Notes: generated by a model from the sequence alone, not told the origin. Shown: positions 1 through 7,253, numbered from the stretch's first letter. The stretch: 9,631 nucleotides of DNA from an uncultured Christensenellaceae bacterium (GCA_910588015.1 CAJUOK010000036.1:1-9631); one strand, 5' to 3'. A program made the numbers and translations.

Positions 1-21
1 AATCTAAACAATATAAAAACT

Positions 22-120
22 GATTAGATTTCTCCACGCGCTATGCTTGGTCGAAATGACAAAATAGGTATGTTATCTTGAGTTTAGTATTCTGTCACCT
101 CGACCGTAGTGGAGAGGTCT
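22..120. repeat. Inverted pair of REP-like repeat arms
   Basis: The left arm (22-61) starts GATTAGATTTCTCCAC and ends GGTCGAAATGACA, with a roughly 10-base insertion between the halves. The right arm (93-120) is an inverted relative whose reverse complement starts AGACCTCTCCAC and ends GGTCGAGGTGACA. The same family recurs at 6794-6825, 7000-7031 and 7162-7189. Each arm can fold on itself: ATTTC pairs with GAAAT in one type and ACCTC with GAGGT in the other, so two base pairs change together. From memory, short intergenic repeats of this general kind are common in gut bacterial genomes; their function is unknown. The stretch 1-148 contains no gene that I can see. Confidence 0.75.
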
Positions 121-148
121 CTGTTAAATTAAGTGCTTATCACGCTAT

Positions 149-193
149 AAAAACATAATGCATCCCGTTAAGTTGTTGACTTCGGGATGCATT
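149..193 (-). terminator. Intrinsic terminator downstream of the lipoprotein gene
   Basis: A perfect 11-bp stem (157-167 with 183-193, AATGCATCCCG and its complement) encloses a 15-base loop. On the minus strand it is followed by a run of five T (149-153) after a three-base gap. It sits about 30 bp past the stop of the leftward lipoprotein gene. On the plus strand the stem is also followed by TTTTT (192-196), so it could stop transcription from both sides. Confidence 0.75.
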
Positions 194-221
194 TTTCGAT
201 TATTATATGGAATAGATTAAT

Positions 222-929
222 TTATTCGGGTTTGCTTTCTCTTGCATTCACCACTTCTTTGGTTTGAGGGTCTACAACTGCAGCCCAATAATCGCCTTTG
301 TCCTTAATAAAAGATACATACCAATAGTATTTGCCTTCTTCCTCGGTTTGGGTGATGAGCTTTACATAACATTCTCTGTCAAACGTCTTGGCTTCAAAAG
401 CCGCGTCGATTTTTTGTTGATAGTGATTGTAAGCGATTTCCAAAGCTCCGCTGCCGTCTACTTCTTCGGGACAGATATCTGTGAGTTCGTATTCGATTGA
501 GTTTTCGCCGAGAGTAAGAGTCAATTTCTGTAAATCGCCCAAAGTCGAAATATCGTTTATTTTGCAAGCAAGATTGATACCCAATCTGTTTTTGCTGATA
601 CTGCCGCTTACGCTTGATTGACTGCCTGTCAGAGTATATTCATAGGTATTGGACAGCAAGTCCACGTTGTGCGGAGTAAGAACGAGCGTTGATATTTCCA
701 TAACGTTTTCTGTCTTTCCGTCCGCAATGAAGTGTTCTTCTTGAGTAATTACGCTCAAAGTCACGTCAAAATTTTCGTCGTTTGCCGTGTACATCGAATT
801 TTGCATATAGCTTGTACGGTCGGCTAGCAATTCGAGAGTAGTTTTCTTTGGTTGGGTGCAACCTACGCACGCTACTATTATTGACGCAACGATTGTAAAA
901 GGTATTATTGCTTTAAAAAACTTTTTCAT
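222..929 (-). CDS. Putative lipoprotein with a PepSY-like C-terminal region
   Basis: A 235-residue protein, probably exported and lipid-anchored on the outer face of the membrane. The reading frame is open further upstream to 1064, but the start at 929 is chosen because TTGGAGGATAT lies directly before the ATG and the protein then begins with a classic lipoprotein signal: MKKFFK, a hydrophobic stretch (residues 8-20), and two possible lipobox cysteines (IVAC, C21; CVGC, C24). Residues about 50-150 alternate polar and hydrophobic positions like a beta-rich domain. Residues about 160-232 resemble a PepSY module: a helix (ALEIAYNHYQQKI), then strands ending YYWYVSF and AAVVDPQTKEVVNA. No catalytic motif is visible. 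It follows the GH3 gene in the same direction, but a terminator lies between them, so a separate promoter is likely; I could not pick one out clearly. The function is unknown and the PepSY resemblance is by eye only. Confidence 0.75.
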   Translation of the reverse strand: MKKFFKAIIPFTIVASIIVACVGCTQPKKTTLELLADRTSYMQNSMYTANDENFDVTLSVITQEEHFIADGKTENVMEISTLVLTPHNVDLLSNTYEYTLTGSQSSVSGSISKNRLGINLACKINDISTLGDLQKLTLTLGENSIEYELTDICPEEVDGSGALEIAYNHYQQKIDAAFEAKTFDRECYVKLITQTEEEGKYYWYVSFIKDKGDYWAAVVDPQTKEVVNARESKPE

Positions 930-1033
930 ATATCCTCCAAATATTTTGATATTAAATATTATGAGCCATAGAGGTGATATATGAATATTTTGCGCCGAAT
1001 AAATTGTCGAAAACAGTTTTTGAAAATTGATAT

Positions 1034-1065
1034 AAAAAATGCGCAACCTTTTTGGATTGCGCATT
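1034..1065 (-). terminator. Intrinsic terminator downstream of the GH3 gene
   Basis: A 9-bp stem (1038-1046 with 1057-1065, AATGCGCAA and its complement) can extend by two C-G pairs past a bulged base, leaving a five-base loop. On the minus strand it runs into a T-rich tract (complement of AAAAAA, 1034-1039). It begins only 13 bp past the stop of the GH3 gene and separates it from the lipoprotein gene. Confidence 0.8.
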
Positions 1066-1078
1066 GTGTTGATTTAAA

Positions 1079-3703
1079 TCAAAGATTTTTGTCCGACTTG
1101 AATTTTTTGGCTAGTTTTTCTTCGCGTTTTTCGTTCTTTTCGATTATTTTCGTGTCTTTTTTAGCCAATTTTGCTTTTTCTTTTTCCAAAGCCTTTTTCT
1201 CTTTTTCGTTTTGTTTTATCTCTTTTATCACGTCGTTGACCATTACGGATTTGCCTGCTTTTCTGCGCCTTTCCGTAGCGCCTTTATTGATTATATGTCC
1301 GAGGGTGCCGAAAACGCCGCCGATAAGTTTGAATATTGCTCTGAAATATTTTTTATTTCCCCACATCAGCATACCGTCTATCAATGCAGAGTGGATGAGT
1401 CCCGACGATATTCCGACAAGACCGCGCAAAGGCATTTCTTCCATACCTTGCTTTAGCATCATCATTGTTGTGATATCGGCGTTAGGCACTTGACTTTTTA
1501 TAATCGACGGAGCGACTTTGACAATCAATTTGCCTATGAGGCAAACTTTGAGTTCGCCGATAGTCGTATTGTAGTCGAAATATCCGCGCTTGGTGTCGGT
1601 ATTTGCGGGAATATCCCCGCCGTAAAGCTTTGCAAATTCCTCGCTCGGTATTTCGTCGCATTGAGCTATATTATAATAGGAAGGGCATATCGATTTATAA
1701 TCTGGCACGTCTTTTTCTTCCTGTTGGAATTCGACGTTGATTACGCCTTGCAATTTTATGTCGCGGCTCGACGCTCCTATGAGAACGGAGTATTCGCCGT
1801 TTTGAGCATACCAATCGTCGATGACCGTGTTGTAGAATGCAAAAGAGCGATAATCGAGAGTGTGCTTGACGGTGACGGTTTCTCCTGCCTTAATAAAGAC
1901 TTTTTCAAAGCCTTTGAGTTCTTTTTTTGCCTTGAACACAATGGGATTGGGGTCGCTAATATACAGCTGACATACTTCGTATCCGTCGTATGCTCCCGTG
2001 TTTTTGACTTTATACGACACTTCCATACCGTCGATTTTTAAATCGCTGTATTCAAAAGTCGTATAGGACAGTCCGTAGCCGAACGGGAAGAGTACGTTTT
2101 TGTTTGCGCTGTCAAAATATCTGTAGCCGACATAAATCGATTCTCTGTATTCGACGTTTTTGGGACCCATAGGGAAGTATTTGCTGACAATGTTGTCTTC
2201 TTCCTTTATTGGGTACGTTTCTGCAAGTTTGCCGCTTGGGTTGACTTTTCCGAAAAGCACGTTGTAAATTGCTTCGCCGCCTGCTTCGCCCGGAAGATAT
2301 GCGTTGAGCAACGTGCCGACTTTGTCTATCCAAGGCATCACGATAGGAGAACCGCCGAACAGTACTACCACTGTATTTGGATTTATCGAAGTCATTACTT
2401 CTATAAGGTCGCTGTGGCTTTTGGGTATCGTCATATGTCTTCTGTCATAGCTTTCGCTTTCGTATTGGTCGGTCAGACCTACGAACAGCAAGACGGTTTT
2501 GTGTCTTTTTGCCACTTGTATTGCTTCTTCGAGGAGTTTTTCATCGAGAGTGTCGCTGCTCAAGTCGTATGCGGGCGCGAATTCGTATTTCTTACCGTTT
2601 TCATCCATAGCTTGCAAGAAGTTTACTAATTTGTATGGATTAATTCTAGAAGAACCCGAGCCTTGATAACGCGGATTGTGCGCAAGTTCGCCGATAATCG
2701 CGACGTCGTCAATGCTTTCGTCTATCGGGAGCATTTTGTTGTCGTTTTTGAGAAGTACAAAAGACTGTTCTGCAATTTCTCTTGCGATATTGTGCGCAGC
2801 TTCGTAATCGGCTTTGTAATCCGGTTGCAAAGCAGAGTAGCTTTTGATAATATACGCGAGCAATCTCTCGACGACTTTGTCAAGTTCTTTTTCGTCGAGT
2901 CTTCCGCTTCTTACGGCTTTGACGATTTGTTTGTCGGTTGCGCCGCCGCAACTAGGCATTTCGAGGTCCAAACCTGCTTTTATAGCTTCAATACGGTTGT
3001 TGAGCGCGTTCCAGTCGCTGACGACAATGCCTTTAAAGCCCCATTCGTCGCGAAGTATATCGGTCAGCAATCGCTTGTTGTCAGACAAATATACGCCGTT
3101 GAGTCTGTTGTAAGAACACATCACGGTGTCGGGCTGAGCCTTGACGGCTTCTTCGAAAGCGGGGAGATATATTTCTCTCAAAGCTCTTTCGTCGACTATG
3201 CTGTTTATTGTCATACGGCGCATTTCTTGATTGTTTGCGCAATAATGCTTGAGCGAAGTACCTACGTCGTTGGACTGCACGCCTTCTATGTAATTGCGGC
3301 AAAGTTTGCCCGCAAGATAGGGGTCTTCGGATAGATATTCGAAGTTTCTGCCGCAGAGCGGACTTCTTTTTATATTGGTACCGGGACCTAATATCGTGCT
3401 GACGTTTTGGTCAAGACACTCTTTGCCCAAGGCTTCTCCCATCTTCGTCGCCATTTCTACGCTCCAGCTGCTTGCAAGATTTACTGCAGGCGGAAAAGCC
3501 GTAGCGGGGAAGGATTGTTTCATTCCCACGTTTGCGTCGTCGTCGTTTTCTTTTCTCAATCCGTGAGGACCGTCAGCCATCATTATGCTGGGCACGCCAA
3601 GTCTTTTTATAGGTTTGGTGCTCCAAAAGTCGTATCCCGAACATAAACCGGCTTTTTCTTCCAACGTCATTTTGGTGACAAGTGTCTTTATTTCGTCAAT
3701 CAT
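1079..3703 (-). CDS. Glycoside hydrolase family 3 (beta-glucosidase type) with Lys/Glu-rich C-terminal tail
   Basis: An 874-residue GH3 enzyme that should remove terminal beta-linked sugars (glucose or xylose type) from the non-reducing end with retention of configuration. The N-terminal barrel (about 1-290) has the family signatures MADGPHGLR (D44), LGPGTNIKRSPLCGRNFEY, SLKHY (K152, H153) and VVSDW, where D230 is the expected nucleophile. The alpha/beta sandwich domain (about 310-500) holds YESESYDR, with E417 the expected acid/base; the usual Gly after it is Ser418. An FnIII-like domain follows (about 560-655), after FPFGYGLSYTTF. No PA14 insert is present. Residues 700-810 form an extra region including EEMPLRGL, which I recall from clostridial GH3 enzymes. 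The last 49 residues (826-874) contain 18 Lys and 9 Glu and look like a charged helix or coiled coil. There is no signal peptide, so it is probably cytoplasmic, acting on imported oligosaccharides or glycosides. GGAGGT sits five bases before the ATG. Exact substrate cannot be read from the sequence. Confidence 0.95.
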   Translation of the reverse strand: MIDEIKTLVTKMTLEEKAGLCSGYDFWSTKPIKRLGVPSIMMADGPHGLRKENDDDANVGMKQSFPATAFPPAVNLASSWSVEMATKMGEALGKECLDQNVSTILGPGTNIKRSPLCGRNFEYLSEDPYLAGKLCRNYIEGVQSNDVGTSLKHYCANNQEMRRMTINSIVDERALREIYLPAFEEAVKAQPDTVMCSYNRLNGVYLSDNKRLLTDILRDEWGFKGIVVSDWNALNNRIEAIKAGLDLEMPSCGGATDKQIVKAVRSGRLDEKELDKVVERLLAYIIKSYSALQPDYKADYEAAHNIAREIAEQSFVLLKNDNKMLPIDESIDDVAIIGELAHNPRYQGSGSSRINPYKLVNFLQAMDENGKKYEFAPAYDLSSDTLDEKLLEEAIQVAKRHKTVLLFVGLTDQYESESYDRRHMTIPKSHSDLIEVMTSINPNTVVVLFGGSPIVMPWIDKVGTLLNAYLPGEAGGEAIYNVLFGKVNPSGKLAETYPIKEEDNIVSKYFPMGPKNVEYRESIYVGYRYFDSANKNVLFPFGYGLSYTTFEYSDLKIDGMEVSYKVKNTGAYDGYEVCQLYISDPNPIVFKAKKELKGFEKVFIKAGETVTVKHTLDYRSFAFYNTVIDDWYAQNGEYSVLIGASSRDIKLQGVINVEFQQEEKDVPDYKSICPSYYNIAQCDEIPSEEFAKLYGGDIPANTDTKRGYFDYNTTIGELKVCLIGKLIVKVAPSIIKSQVPNADITTMMMLKQGMEEMPLRGLVGISSGLIHSALIDGMLMWGNKKYFRAIFKLIGGVFGTLGHIINKGATERRRKAGKSVMVNDVIKEIKQNEKEKKALEKEKAKLAKKDTKIIEKNEKREEKLAKKFKSDKNL

Positions 3704-3732
3704 TGTTGACCTCCGTAATTACATATAATTAC

Positions 3733-3761
3733 ATTCTATCATATAAAAAAAGTTTTTTCAA
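3733..3761 (-). promoter_or_regulatory. Sigma-A-like promoter for the GH3 gene
   Basis: On the minus strand, TTGAAA (3756-3761) and TAGAAT (3733-3738) are separated by exactly 17 bases. Each hexamer differs from consensus at one position. Transcription would start near 3726 and give a short leader of about 20 bases that includes the GGAGGT ribosome binding site. Confidence 0.7.
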
Positions 3762-3828
3762 GACAAAATTAAAATCTTAATTGAATATTTATATAATAAA
3801 ATTTAATGTGAACATATATAGATTCAAG

Positions 3829-3857
3829 TTGACAATAAAATAAATATTAATTATAAT
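3829..3857 (+). promoter_or_regulatory. Perfect-consensus sigma-A promoter for the LRR lipoprotein gene
   Basis: TTGACA (3829-3834), a 17-base spacer, then TATAAT (3852-3857): both hexamers and the spacing match consensus exactly. The predicted transcript begins near 3864, about 44 bases before the ATG at 3908. It lies back to back with the GH3 promoter, the two -35 boxes being 67 bp apart. Confidence 0.85.
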
Positions 3858-3907
3858 GAATTTGAATTCTAACAAAATATTTTTAATAAAATTGCAGTGG
3901 GGACAAA

Positions 3908-5029
3908 ATGAAAAAGAAGACTTGTTTGGCATTTGTGTTTATATGTATTTTACTGTTAATTTATATGTTTGCGGCGTGCAATATCACCAATTCGCAAGAA
4001 AAGGACATTTTTATTACAAACGGAGAGGGAGTTATAACGGGACTTACCGAATATGGCGCAACTTTAGTTGAAATAGACGTTCCTTTAAATATAAAAGGCG
4101 AGAGTATTTCGACTATAGGAGAATCGGCATTTGAGAAAAATGAAAATTTGACGAGTATCAACATACCAAACGGTATTGAGACAATAGAAAATCGCGCATT
4201 TGTCGGATGTAATAATCTTACCGAAATAGTCATTCCCAATAGCGTGAAACATATAGGATACGGTTGCTTAAAAGAATGTAATAATTTAAGTAAAGTAACA
4301 ATACCGTTTTTGGGAGAAAAGAAAGATTGGAAGGGAGAAGCCAAACTAGGGTATATTTTCGGGCAATACGATAATACCAATGTTCCTAAAAGGTTAGAAG
4401 AAATAAAATTGACAAATTCTACAGTCATTTCAAACGAGGCATTTTATTATTGCGCAAATTTAAAAAATATCGAATTATCCGATGGAGTGGACAGGATAGG
4501 TTACAGAGCGTTTGAAGGTTGCAGTAACTTGACAAGTTTAAGAGTGCCGGACAGCGTTGTAGATATAGGAAATGCTGTTTTTTCCGATTGCGTTAATTTG
4601 AAAGATATAATTCTGTCAAAAAATATAAAAATGATAGGCGATTATGCATTTAGAAATTGCAGTAGTTTAGAGAGTGTGGATTTGCCTAATAATTTGACAA
4701 GCATAGGTGAATTTGCATTCAGTGGATGCAGTAAACTTACAAATTTCGTTATTCCTGACAAAGTTACAAATATAGGCATAGGGGCATTTCAAGGTTGTAG
4801 CAATTTAAATAAAATAGTGATACCGTACAATGTGAAAAGTATTGGAAAACAGGCTTTTTATAAATGTAATAATTTGAATCAAATCGAATTTAAAAATAAG
4901 GTCGGTTGGTATTACACTTTTTCATATAATTCTACAGTAGGTTATGATATTGACGTTAATGACAGTAATTTAAACGCTGTAAATATGCAAGGGGAGTATT
5001 TATACAGATATTTAAAGCGCAACAATTAG
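3908..5029 (+). CDS. BspA-type leucine-rich repeat (LRR_5) lipoprotein
   Basis: A 373-residue predicted surface lipoprotein. The N-terminus (MKKKT, a hydrophobic run to residue 20, then FAAC with C24) fits a lipoprotein signal, although Phe at -3 of the lipobox is unusual. The body is made of about ten LRR_5 units with the pattern IGxxAFxxCxxLxxIxIP. Three cover about 69-135; a break at 136-172 carries KLGYIFGQY and NVPKRLEEIKLT, an interruption typical of BspA proteins; then seven follow at 173-331, the last six in exact 23-residue register. The tail (332-373), with W334 and the ending YLYRYLKRNN, is BspA-like, so the protein looks complete. No LPXTG or other wall anchor is seen. Proteins of this family usually mediate binding to host or other surfaces; that role here is inferred. 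The ribosome binding site (GGGGA, six bases from ATG) is moderate. Its codons look more AT-rich than those of guaB next door. Confidence 0.88.
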   Translation: MKKKTCLAFVFICILLLIYMFAACNITNSQEKDIFITNGEGVITGLTEYGATLVEIDVPLNIKGESISTIGESAFEKNENLTSINIPNGIETIENRAFVGCNNLTEIVIPNSVKHIGYGCLKECNNLSKVTIPFLGEKKDWKGEAKLGYIFGQYDNTNVPKRLEEIKLTNSTVISNEAFYYCANLKNIELSDGVDRIGYRAFEGCSNLTSLRVPDSVVDIGNAVFSDCVNLKDIILSKNIKMIGDYAFRNCSSLESVDLPNNLTSIGEFAFSGCSKLTNFVIPDKVTNIGIGAFQGCSNLNKIVIPYNVKSIGKQAFYKCNNLNQIEFKNKVGWYYTFSYNSTVGYDIDVNDSNLNAVNMQGEYLYRYLKRNN

Positions 5030-5153
5030 GCATTAACCTAAATTTATGCAATATTATTTTTTGTTAAATACTGCGGTTGAATTTTAACTTTTTGACATTG
5101 TATAACATTTGGCAATCATACAAGATTGGTAATAAAGGAAAATATTCTCGGAG

Positions 5154-5174
5154 TGTCAAGCAATTCGTTTGACA
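5154..5174. promoter_or_regulatory. Palindrome overlapping the guaB -35 box, possible operator
   Basis: TGTCAAGC (5154-5161) and GTTTGACA (5167-5174) are complementary apart from one G-T pair, with a five-base centre. The right half contains the -35 hexamer of the proposed guaB promoter, so a protein bound here would block RNA polymerase. No regulator is identified, and part of the symmetry comes simply from TTGACA itself. Confidence 0.35.
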
Positions 5175-5198
5175 TAGCTTATAATTTTGTTTTAAAAT
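5169..5198 (+). promoter_or_regulatory. Sigma-A-like promoter for guaB
   Basis: TTGACA (5169-5174) is followed after 18 bases by TAAAAT (5193-5198). This would start transcription near 5205, about 20 bases before the ATG. A TATAAT at 5180-5185 lies inside the spacer and is too close to this -35 to pair with it. The short leader leaves no room for a purine riboswitch. A weaker alternative is TTGAAT-18-TATAAC, about 100 bp upstream. Confidence 0.6.
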
Positions 5199-5225
5199 AA
5201 TAAAAAGTTTAAGGAGATTATTCAA

Positions 5226-6680
5226 ATGGGCAAGATTGCAAAAGAAGGTTTGACGTTTGACGACGTGTTGCTTATTCCTCAATATTCGGAGGTTTTGCCG
5301 TATCAAGTAGATTTGTCTACAAAACTCTGCGATAAAATTACTCTCAATATTCCGCTTATAAGCGCGTCTATGGATACTGTTACGGAGTGCGAACTCGCGA
5401 TAGCTATGGCAAGAGAAGGCGGCATAGGTATTATTCACAAGAATATGACTATCGAGCAGCAGGCGGAACAGGTCGATAAAGTCAAAAGAAGCGAAAACGG
5501 CGTCATCACCAATCCGTTTTCACTCGGACCTCAAAATACATTGGAAGAAGCCAACAATCTTATGCGCAGATTCAAAATCAGCGGCGTACCCGTCACGGTG
5601 GAAGGAAGATTGGTGGGTATTATTACAAACAGAGATTTGAGATTCGAGACGGATATGACCAAGCTCATCGGCGAATGTATGACCAAGGATAATCTTGTTA
5701 CCGCTCCCGTCGGAACGACGCTCGAGCAGGCTCAAAAGATTTTGGCGGAGCGCAGAATAGAAAAATTGCCGCTCGTAGATAAAAAAGGCAATCTCAAAGG
5801 ACTCATTACGATAAAAGATATAGAAAAGGCTATCAAATATCCTCACAGCGCAAAGGACAGCAGCGGAAGACTTCTTGCAGGCGCTGCAGTAGGCGTGACG
5901 GCAGATATTATGGACAGAGTGGCGGCGCTTGCAGAAAGCAAGGTTGACCTTGTGGTAATAGATACGGCGCACGGTCATTCAAAAGGAGTGCTTGATTGCG
6001 TTGCAAAGGTTAAATCCAAATTCAGCGATATAGCTATTGTTGCAGGCAACGTAGCTACGGCAGAGGCGGCAAAAGCGCTGTTCTCCAGCGGCGCCGACGT
6101 TGTCAAGGTGGGAATTGGTCCCGGTTCGATTTGCACCACGAGAATTATTGCAGGCATAGGCGTACCGCAAGTGACGGCAATTATGGACTGCGCAGAGCAA
6201 GCAGACAAGATGGGCAAGAGAATTATTGCGGACGGAGGTATTAAGTACTCGGGCGATATCGTCAAGGCTTTGGGCGCAGGCGCAAGCGCGGTAATGCTTG
6301 GCAGTTTGTTTGCAGGTACGGAAGAAACTCCGGGCGAAATCGAAATATTCCAAGGCAGGTCCTACAAGGTTTACAGAGGTATGGGTTCGCTTGCGGCAAT
6401 GGCTGCGGGAAGTAAAGATAGATATTTCCAGACCAACGCTAAAAAGCTTGTTCCCGAAGGCGTAGAGGGTAGAGTGCCTTACAGAGGACCTCTTGCCGAC
6501 GTGGTATTCCAACTTATGGGCGGACTTCGTTCGGGTATGGGATATTGCGGTATGCCGGATATAGACACGTTGCGTAAGAAAGCTCAATTCGTAAAGATAT
6601 CAAATGCGGCTTTGATTGAGAGCCATCCGCACGATATTAATATTACAAAAGAAGCGCCGAACTATTCCACAAGAGGATAA
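5226..6680 (+). CDS. guaB: Inosine-5'-monophosphate dehydrogenase
   Basis: A 484-residue, full-length IMP dehydrogenase. It oxidises IMP to XMP with NAD+, the committed step towards GMP, in the cytoplasm and usually as a tetramer. The N-terminus has the family signature LTFDDVLLIPQYS (9-21) and ISASMDTVTE (45-54). Two CBS modules occupy about 95-205 (for example SGVPVTVEGRLVGIITNRDL and KLPLVDKKGNLKGLITIKDI). The catalytic loop GIGPGSICTTR (296-306) carries the nucleophile C303. D336 in IIADGGIKYSGD and MLGSLFAGTEETPGE form the phosphate-binding part, and VPEGVEGRVPYRGP (409-422) is the mobile flap region. The C-terminus is normal. AAGGAG lies eight bases before the ATG. The gene has its own promoter and terminator, so it is probably monocistronic. 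No other purine gene is in the window. Confidence 0.98.
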   Translation: MGKIAKEGLTFDDVLLIPQYSEVLPYQVDLSTKLCDKITLNIPLISASMDTVTECELAIAMAREGGIGIIHKNMTIEQQAEQVDKVKRSENGVITNPFSLGPQNTLEEANNLMRRFKISGVPVTVEGRLVGIITNRDLRFETDMTKLIGECMTKDNLVTAPVGTTLEQAQKILAERRIEKLPLVDKKGNLKGLITIKDIEKAIKYPHSAKDSSGRLLAGAAVGVTADIMDRVAALAESKVDLVVIDTAHGHSKGVLDCVAKVKSKFSDIAIVAGNVATAEAAKALFSSGADVVKVGIGPGSICTTRIIAGIGVPQVTAIMDCAEQADKMGKRIIADGGIKYSGDIVKALGAGASAVMLGSLFAGTEETPGEIEIFQGRSYKVYRGMGSLAAMAAGSKDRYFQTNAKKLVPEGVEGRVPYRGPLADVVFQLMGGLRSGMGYCGMPDIDTLRKKAQFVKISNAALIESHPHDINITKEAPNYSTRG

Positions 6681-6717
6681 CCGCTTAAGCATATTATACG
6701 TTTTTTAGAATTAACAG

Positions 6718-6741
6718 AAAGCATCCGAAAGGGTGCTTTTT
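6718..6741 (+). terminator. Intrinsic terminator of guaB
   Basis: A 9-bp stem, AAAGCATCC (6718-6726) with GGGTGCTTT (6731-6739) including one T-G pair, closes a GAAA tetraloop and ends in five T (6737-6741). It starts 37 bp past the guaB stop codon. Confidence 0.85.
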
Positions 6742-6793
6742 CAATAAAGCATTGTGGCGTAATCGTATTTAAAATACTTGGCAACGATACTCT

Positions 6794-7031
6794 GATGAGA
6801 TTTCTCCACTTCGGTCGAAATGACAAAATCTAGCATTGACAACAAAATTGAGCATTGATTACAAAATTTGATGTAATCAAAATAAAAAACGGAAATAAAA
6901 TTAAATAGTAACGTGTGAGAATATCATTAGTTTCCATTGTTAAAAGTAATCTGACTTATTTTTGCGATTTCTATGAAATTATCAAGACAATTATCCAAAT
7001 GTCATTTCGACCGAAGTGGAGAAATCTTATC
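6794..7031. repeat. Perfect 28-bp inverted pair of REP-like arms (MITE- or BIME-like)
   Basis: The arm at 6798-6825 (AGATTTCTCCAC...GAAATGACA) recurs as an exact reverse complement at 7000-7027. The match extends outward to 32 bases with one mismatch (GATG against GATA, at 6794 and 7031). The 174-bp interior is AT-rich and has no open frame worth calling. The arms match the left arm at 22-61 apart from the insertion there. No clear target-site duplication flanks the pair. It could be a BIME-like pair of REP units or a small non-autonomous element; no transposase is in the window. Confidence 0.8.
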
Positions 7032-7161
7032 CTATTATTAATAATCGCGGCAAAAGCGCAGTGTAATTGAATTTTGACGTTATTTAAATAAAAACTATTG
7101 TAGATATTTTGGAAAAAGAAAATCCATACTTCCAAATATGAAATACATTATCAATAAGTCG

Positions 7162-7189
7162 GTCTTGACCGTAGTGTAGAGGTCTAATC
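7162..7189 (-). repeat. Single diverged REP-like arm
   Basis: On the minus strand this reads GATTAGACCTCTACACTACG and then GTCAAGACC, matching the CC/GG-type arm at 93-120 over about 20 bases with two mismatches, including the GATNAGA start. Its internal stem (CCTC with the following half) is broken, so it looks decayed. It lies about 20 bp past the glyQS terminator. Confidence 0.6.
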
Positions 7190-7203
7190 CGTTTTATATA
7201 AGT

Positions 7204-7235
7204 AAAAAGCGACCGCTACGTTTTGTAGCGGTCGC
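7204..7235 (-). terminator. Intrinsic terminator of glyQS
   Basis: A perfect GC-rich 11-bp stem (7209-7219 with 7225-7235, GCGACCGCTAC and its complement) closes a five-base loop. On the minus strand it is followed directly by five T (7204-7208). It begins 18 bp past the glyQS stop codon. Confidence 0.92.
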
Positions 7236-7253
7236 AACAATAATTATTATTTA

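Larger units (their letters stand above)
6742..7203. other. Gene-free stretch between converging guaB and glyQS
   Basis: No credible gene, tRNA or regulatory RNA is seen here. The stretch lies between two terminators and holds three arms of the REP-like family, plus a short set of imperfect direct repeats of about 16-19 bases at 6821-6873 (TGACAAAAT...AGCAT, TGACAACAAAATTGAGCAT, TGATTACAAAATTTGATG). The last of these overlaps a 9-bp hairpin (6855-6863 with 6872-6880, TTGATTACA). Since both flanking genes end here, no promoter is expected. Confidence 0.6.

Noticed and set aside
1..221. Possible CRISPR array or tRNA in the repeat-bearing left edge
   Set aside because: The repeats are inverted, imperfect and only two in number without regular spacers, and no cloverleaf or T-loop motif is visible.
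981..1493. Plus-strand frame of 170 codons with a good ribosome binding site (GAGGTGATATATG)
   Set aside because: Most of it is the antisense of the Lys/Glu-rich tail of the GH3 gene, which explains its Phe/Ser richness. It also runs through the GH3 terminator. The ribosome binding site match is probably chance.
2663..3334. Plus-strand frame of 223 codons
   Set aside because: It lies wholly inside the GH3 gene on the opposite strand, has no ribosome binding site or recognisable motif, and the GH3 frame is certain.
5024..5062. Possible terminator after the LRR gene
   Set aside because: The stem (AATTAGG with CCTAAATT, one bulge) is short and AT-rich and the T run starts about 12 bases later, so it is too weak to call.
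5064..5438. Minus-strand frame of 124 codons across the guaB start
   Set aside because: Most of it is antisense to guaB, with no ribosome binding site and no family signature.
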